From positions 7,502,001 through 7,566,000 of the forward strand of contig NC_081335.1 of the NCBI RefSeq assembly GCF_022539665.2: a stretch of 64,000 bases of DNA, in the 5' to 3' direction. Both the position numbers and the translations under genes were made by a program. Origin of the DNA: Daphnia carinata. Its lineage: Eukaryota; Arthropoda; Branchiopoda; Diplostraca; Daphniidae. Below are positions 63,577 to 64,000 of the stretch, piece by piece. The notes below the pieces were generated by a model. That model did no database searches. It was not told the origin of the DNA and was given only the letters and a program-made list of their open reading frames with translations. How positions within the stretch are numbered: position 1 is the first letter of the stretch; each line of letters begins with the position of its first letter.

Positions 63577-64000
63577 ATGTCCTTCCACTCTAATCAATGG
63601 GAACCCCTTACGGATGAAGACTGGGATTTCATCGAAAACTGCTGGAAGACGGGGACTCCCCTTAGCGGTACGATCGACCTAGAAGACTCCGAAGACAACG
63701 ACGAGACGGCTAGCCTGCCGGATGACCGCTCCCCGTCCGAGAAGATAGGCGGAAGTCTTTCTGACGACGACCTAGACGCCTACTTCTCCAATCCCGGTAG
63801 CCTGAACCACCTCACCGAGGACCCATTCGGGAACACCGACTGGGGAAAGTTTCTAGCCCTCGACCGCTATGTGGCCCGTCTGAAGAACGGCACTAGCAAA
63901 CGCCAATGGACGCCGTTCGGCCTGCCTACGATGGAGTGGCCCCCGCACAACTTCATCCATAAGGCGAAGAAGGCGATAGAGGCTCAAGAGAGCAAACCGG
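63577..64000 (+). CDS. F accessory ORF, open to window end (at least 141 aa)
   Basis: ATG 63577. Begins MSFHSNQWEPLTDEDW, then an acidic part with DETASLPDDRSPSEK, LNHLTEDPFGNTDWGKF, ALDRYVARLKNGTSKRQW and EWPPHNFIHKAKKAIE. Uninterrupted, with its own TATA-like box. B carries a broken copy at 49458-49984 and 51669-51850. The DW...L.....RL part recalls the W..A...L block of the A/C/G accessory family, but I cannot show homology. Function unknown. Confidence 0.7.
   Translation, partial: MSFHSNQWEPLTDEDWDFIENCWKTGTPLSGTIDLEDSEDNDETASLPDDRSPSEKIGGSLSDDDLDAYFSNPGSLNHLTEDPFGNTDWGKFLALDRYVARLKNGTSKRQWTPFGLPTMEWPPHNFIHKAKKAIEAQESKP

Larger units (their letters stand above)
55475..64000 (+). mobile_element. 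Element F: Ty3/Gypsy element with intact gag and pol (3' end outside)
   Basis: 748-bp 5' LTR, primer-binding site, Gag of about 1,046 residues, Pol of about 1,300 residues and an accessory ORF open to the window edge. No interruption anywhere. Element B is an older relative. The most likely recently active copy of the window. Confidence 0.92.

Noticed and set aside
1..64000. Host single-copy genes
   Set aside because: Every convincing coding stretch lies within a mobile element or a virus-like insert; none has the look of an independent host gene.

Overview
The window is eukaryotic DNA, very probably from an arthropod or another invertebrate. Short GT-AG introns, TATA/initiator promoters, tRNA-derived repeats and a palindromic DNA transposon all point that way; the species cannot be told from the sequence. 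No single-copy host gene is recognisable. Almost every base belongs to transposable or virus-derived DNA stacked by nested insertion.

Stratigraphy, supported by target-site duplications (TSDs) and by reading frames that match across each insertion. Element B, an old Ty3/Gypsy copy, has its integrase split at 5781/48068 by element D (5782-48067, TSD CACC). B is also split upstream by element A (3' part 1-5555). D is itself broken by three insertions: element E (12290-21180, TSD ATAC) in its env, a 6.6-kb palindromic foldback element P (23416-30022, 9-bp TSD CCAAACAAA) further along the same env, and element C (31460-45137, TSD CAGA) behind env. Without its guests D would be about 13.1 kb. To the right of B lies G, a decayed C-like copy with an internal inversion (about 51960-55474). 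G is entered at 55474 by element F (55475 to beyond 64000), whose Gag and Pol frames are intact.

Coding content. All LTR elements are Ty3/Gypsy type (Gag, aspartic protease, RT, RNase H, integrase) and several carry env. E has an F-type fusion glycoprotein fused in frame to integrase. A, C and D share a different glycoprotein with a 'CDC' N-terminus and a conserved stem and membrane anchor. In D it also carries a ricin-B-like lectin region and a Thr-rich mucin-like stalk.

Unusual accessory content: (1) long ORFs overprinted on the N-terminal Gag region of both C and F; (2) a family of small proteins behind pol in A, C and G, built around 'W..A...L..IL-D/E-LDP..R.PP', with TATA-like boxes in front; (3) a different accessory ORF in B and F with a palindrome-bearing promoter; (4) an acidic repeat protein and an ankyrin-repeat protein behind env in D; (5) a spliced antisense gene in E; (6) a parvovirus-like NS1 (HUH nuclease plus SF3 helicase, with a 53-bp intron) inserted in B's accessory ORF; (7) tRNA-like sequences in C and G.

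Expression signals: a GGGAAAC -1 frameshift site ends gag in both C and F, and a 3' splice site sits immediately in front of env in A, C and D. A splice donor lies in D's leader. Most copies other than F are defective through frameshifts, stops or deletions.
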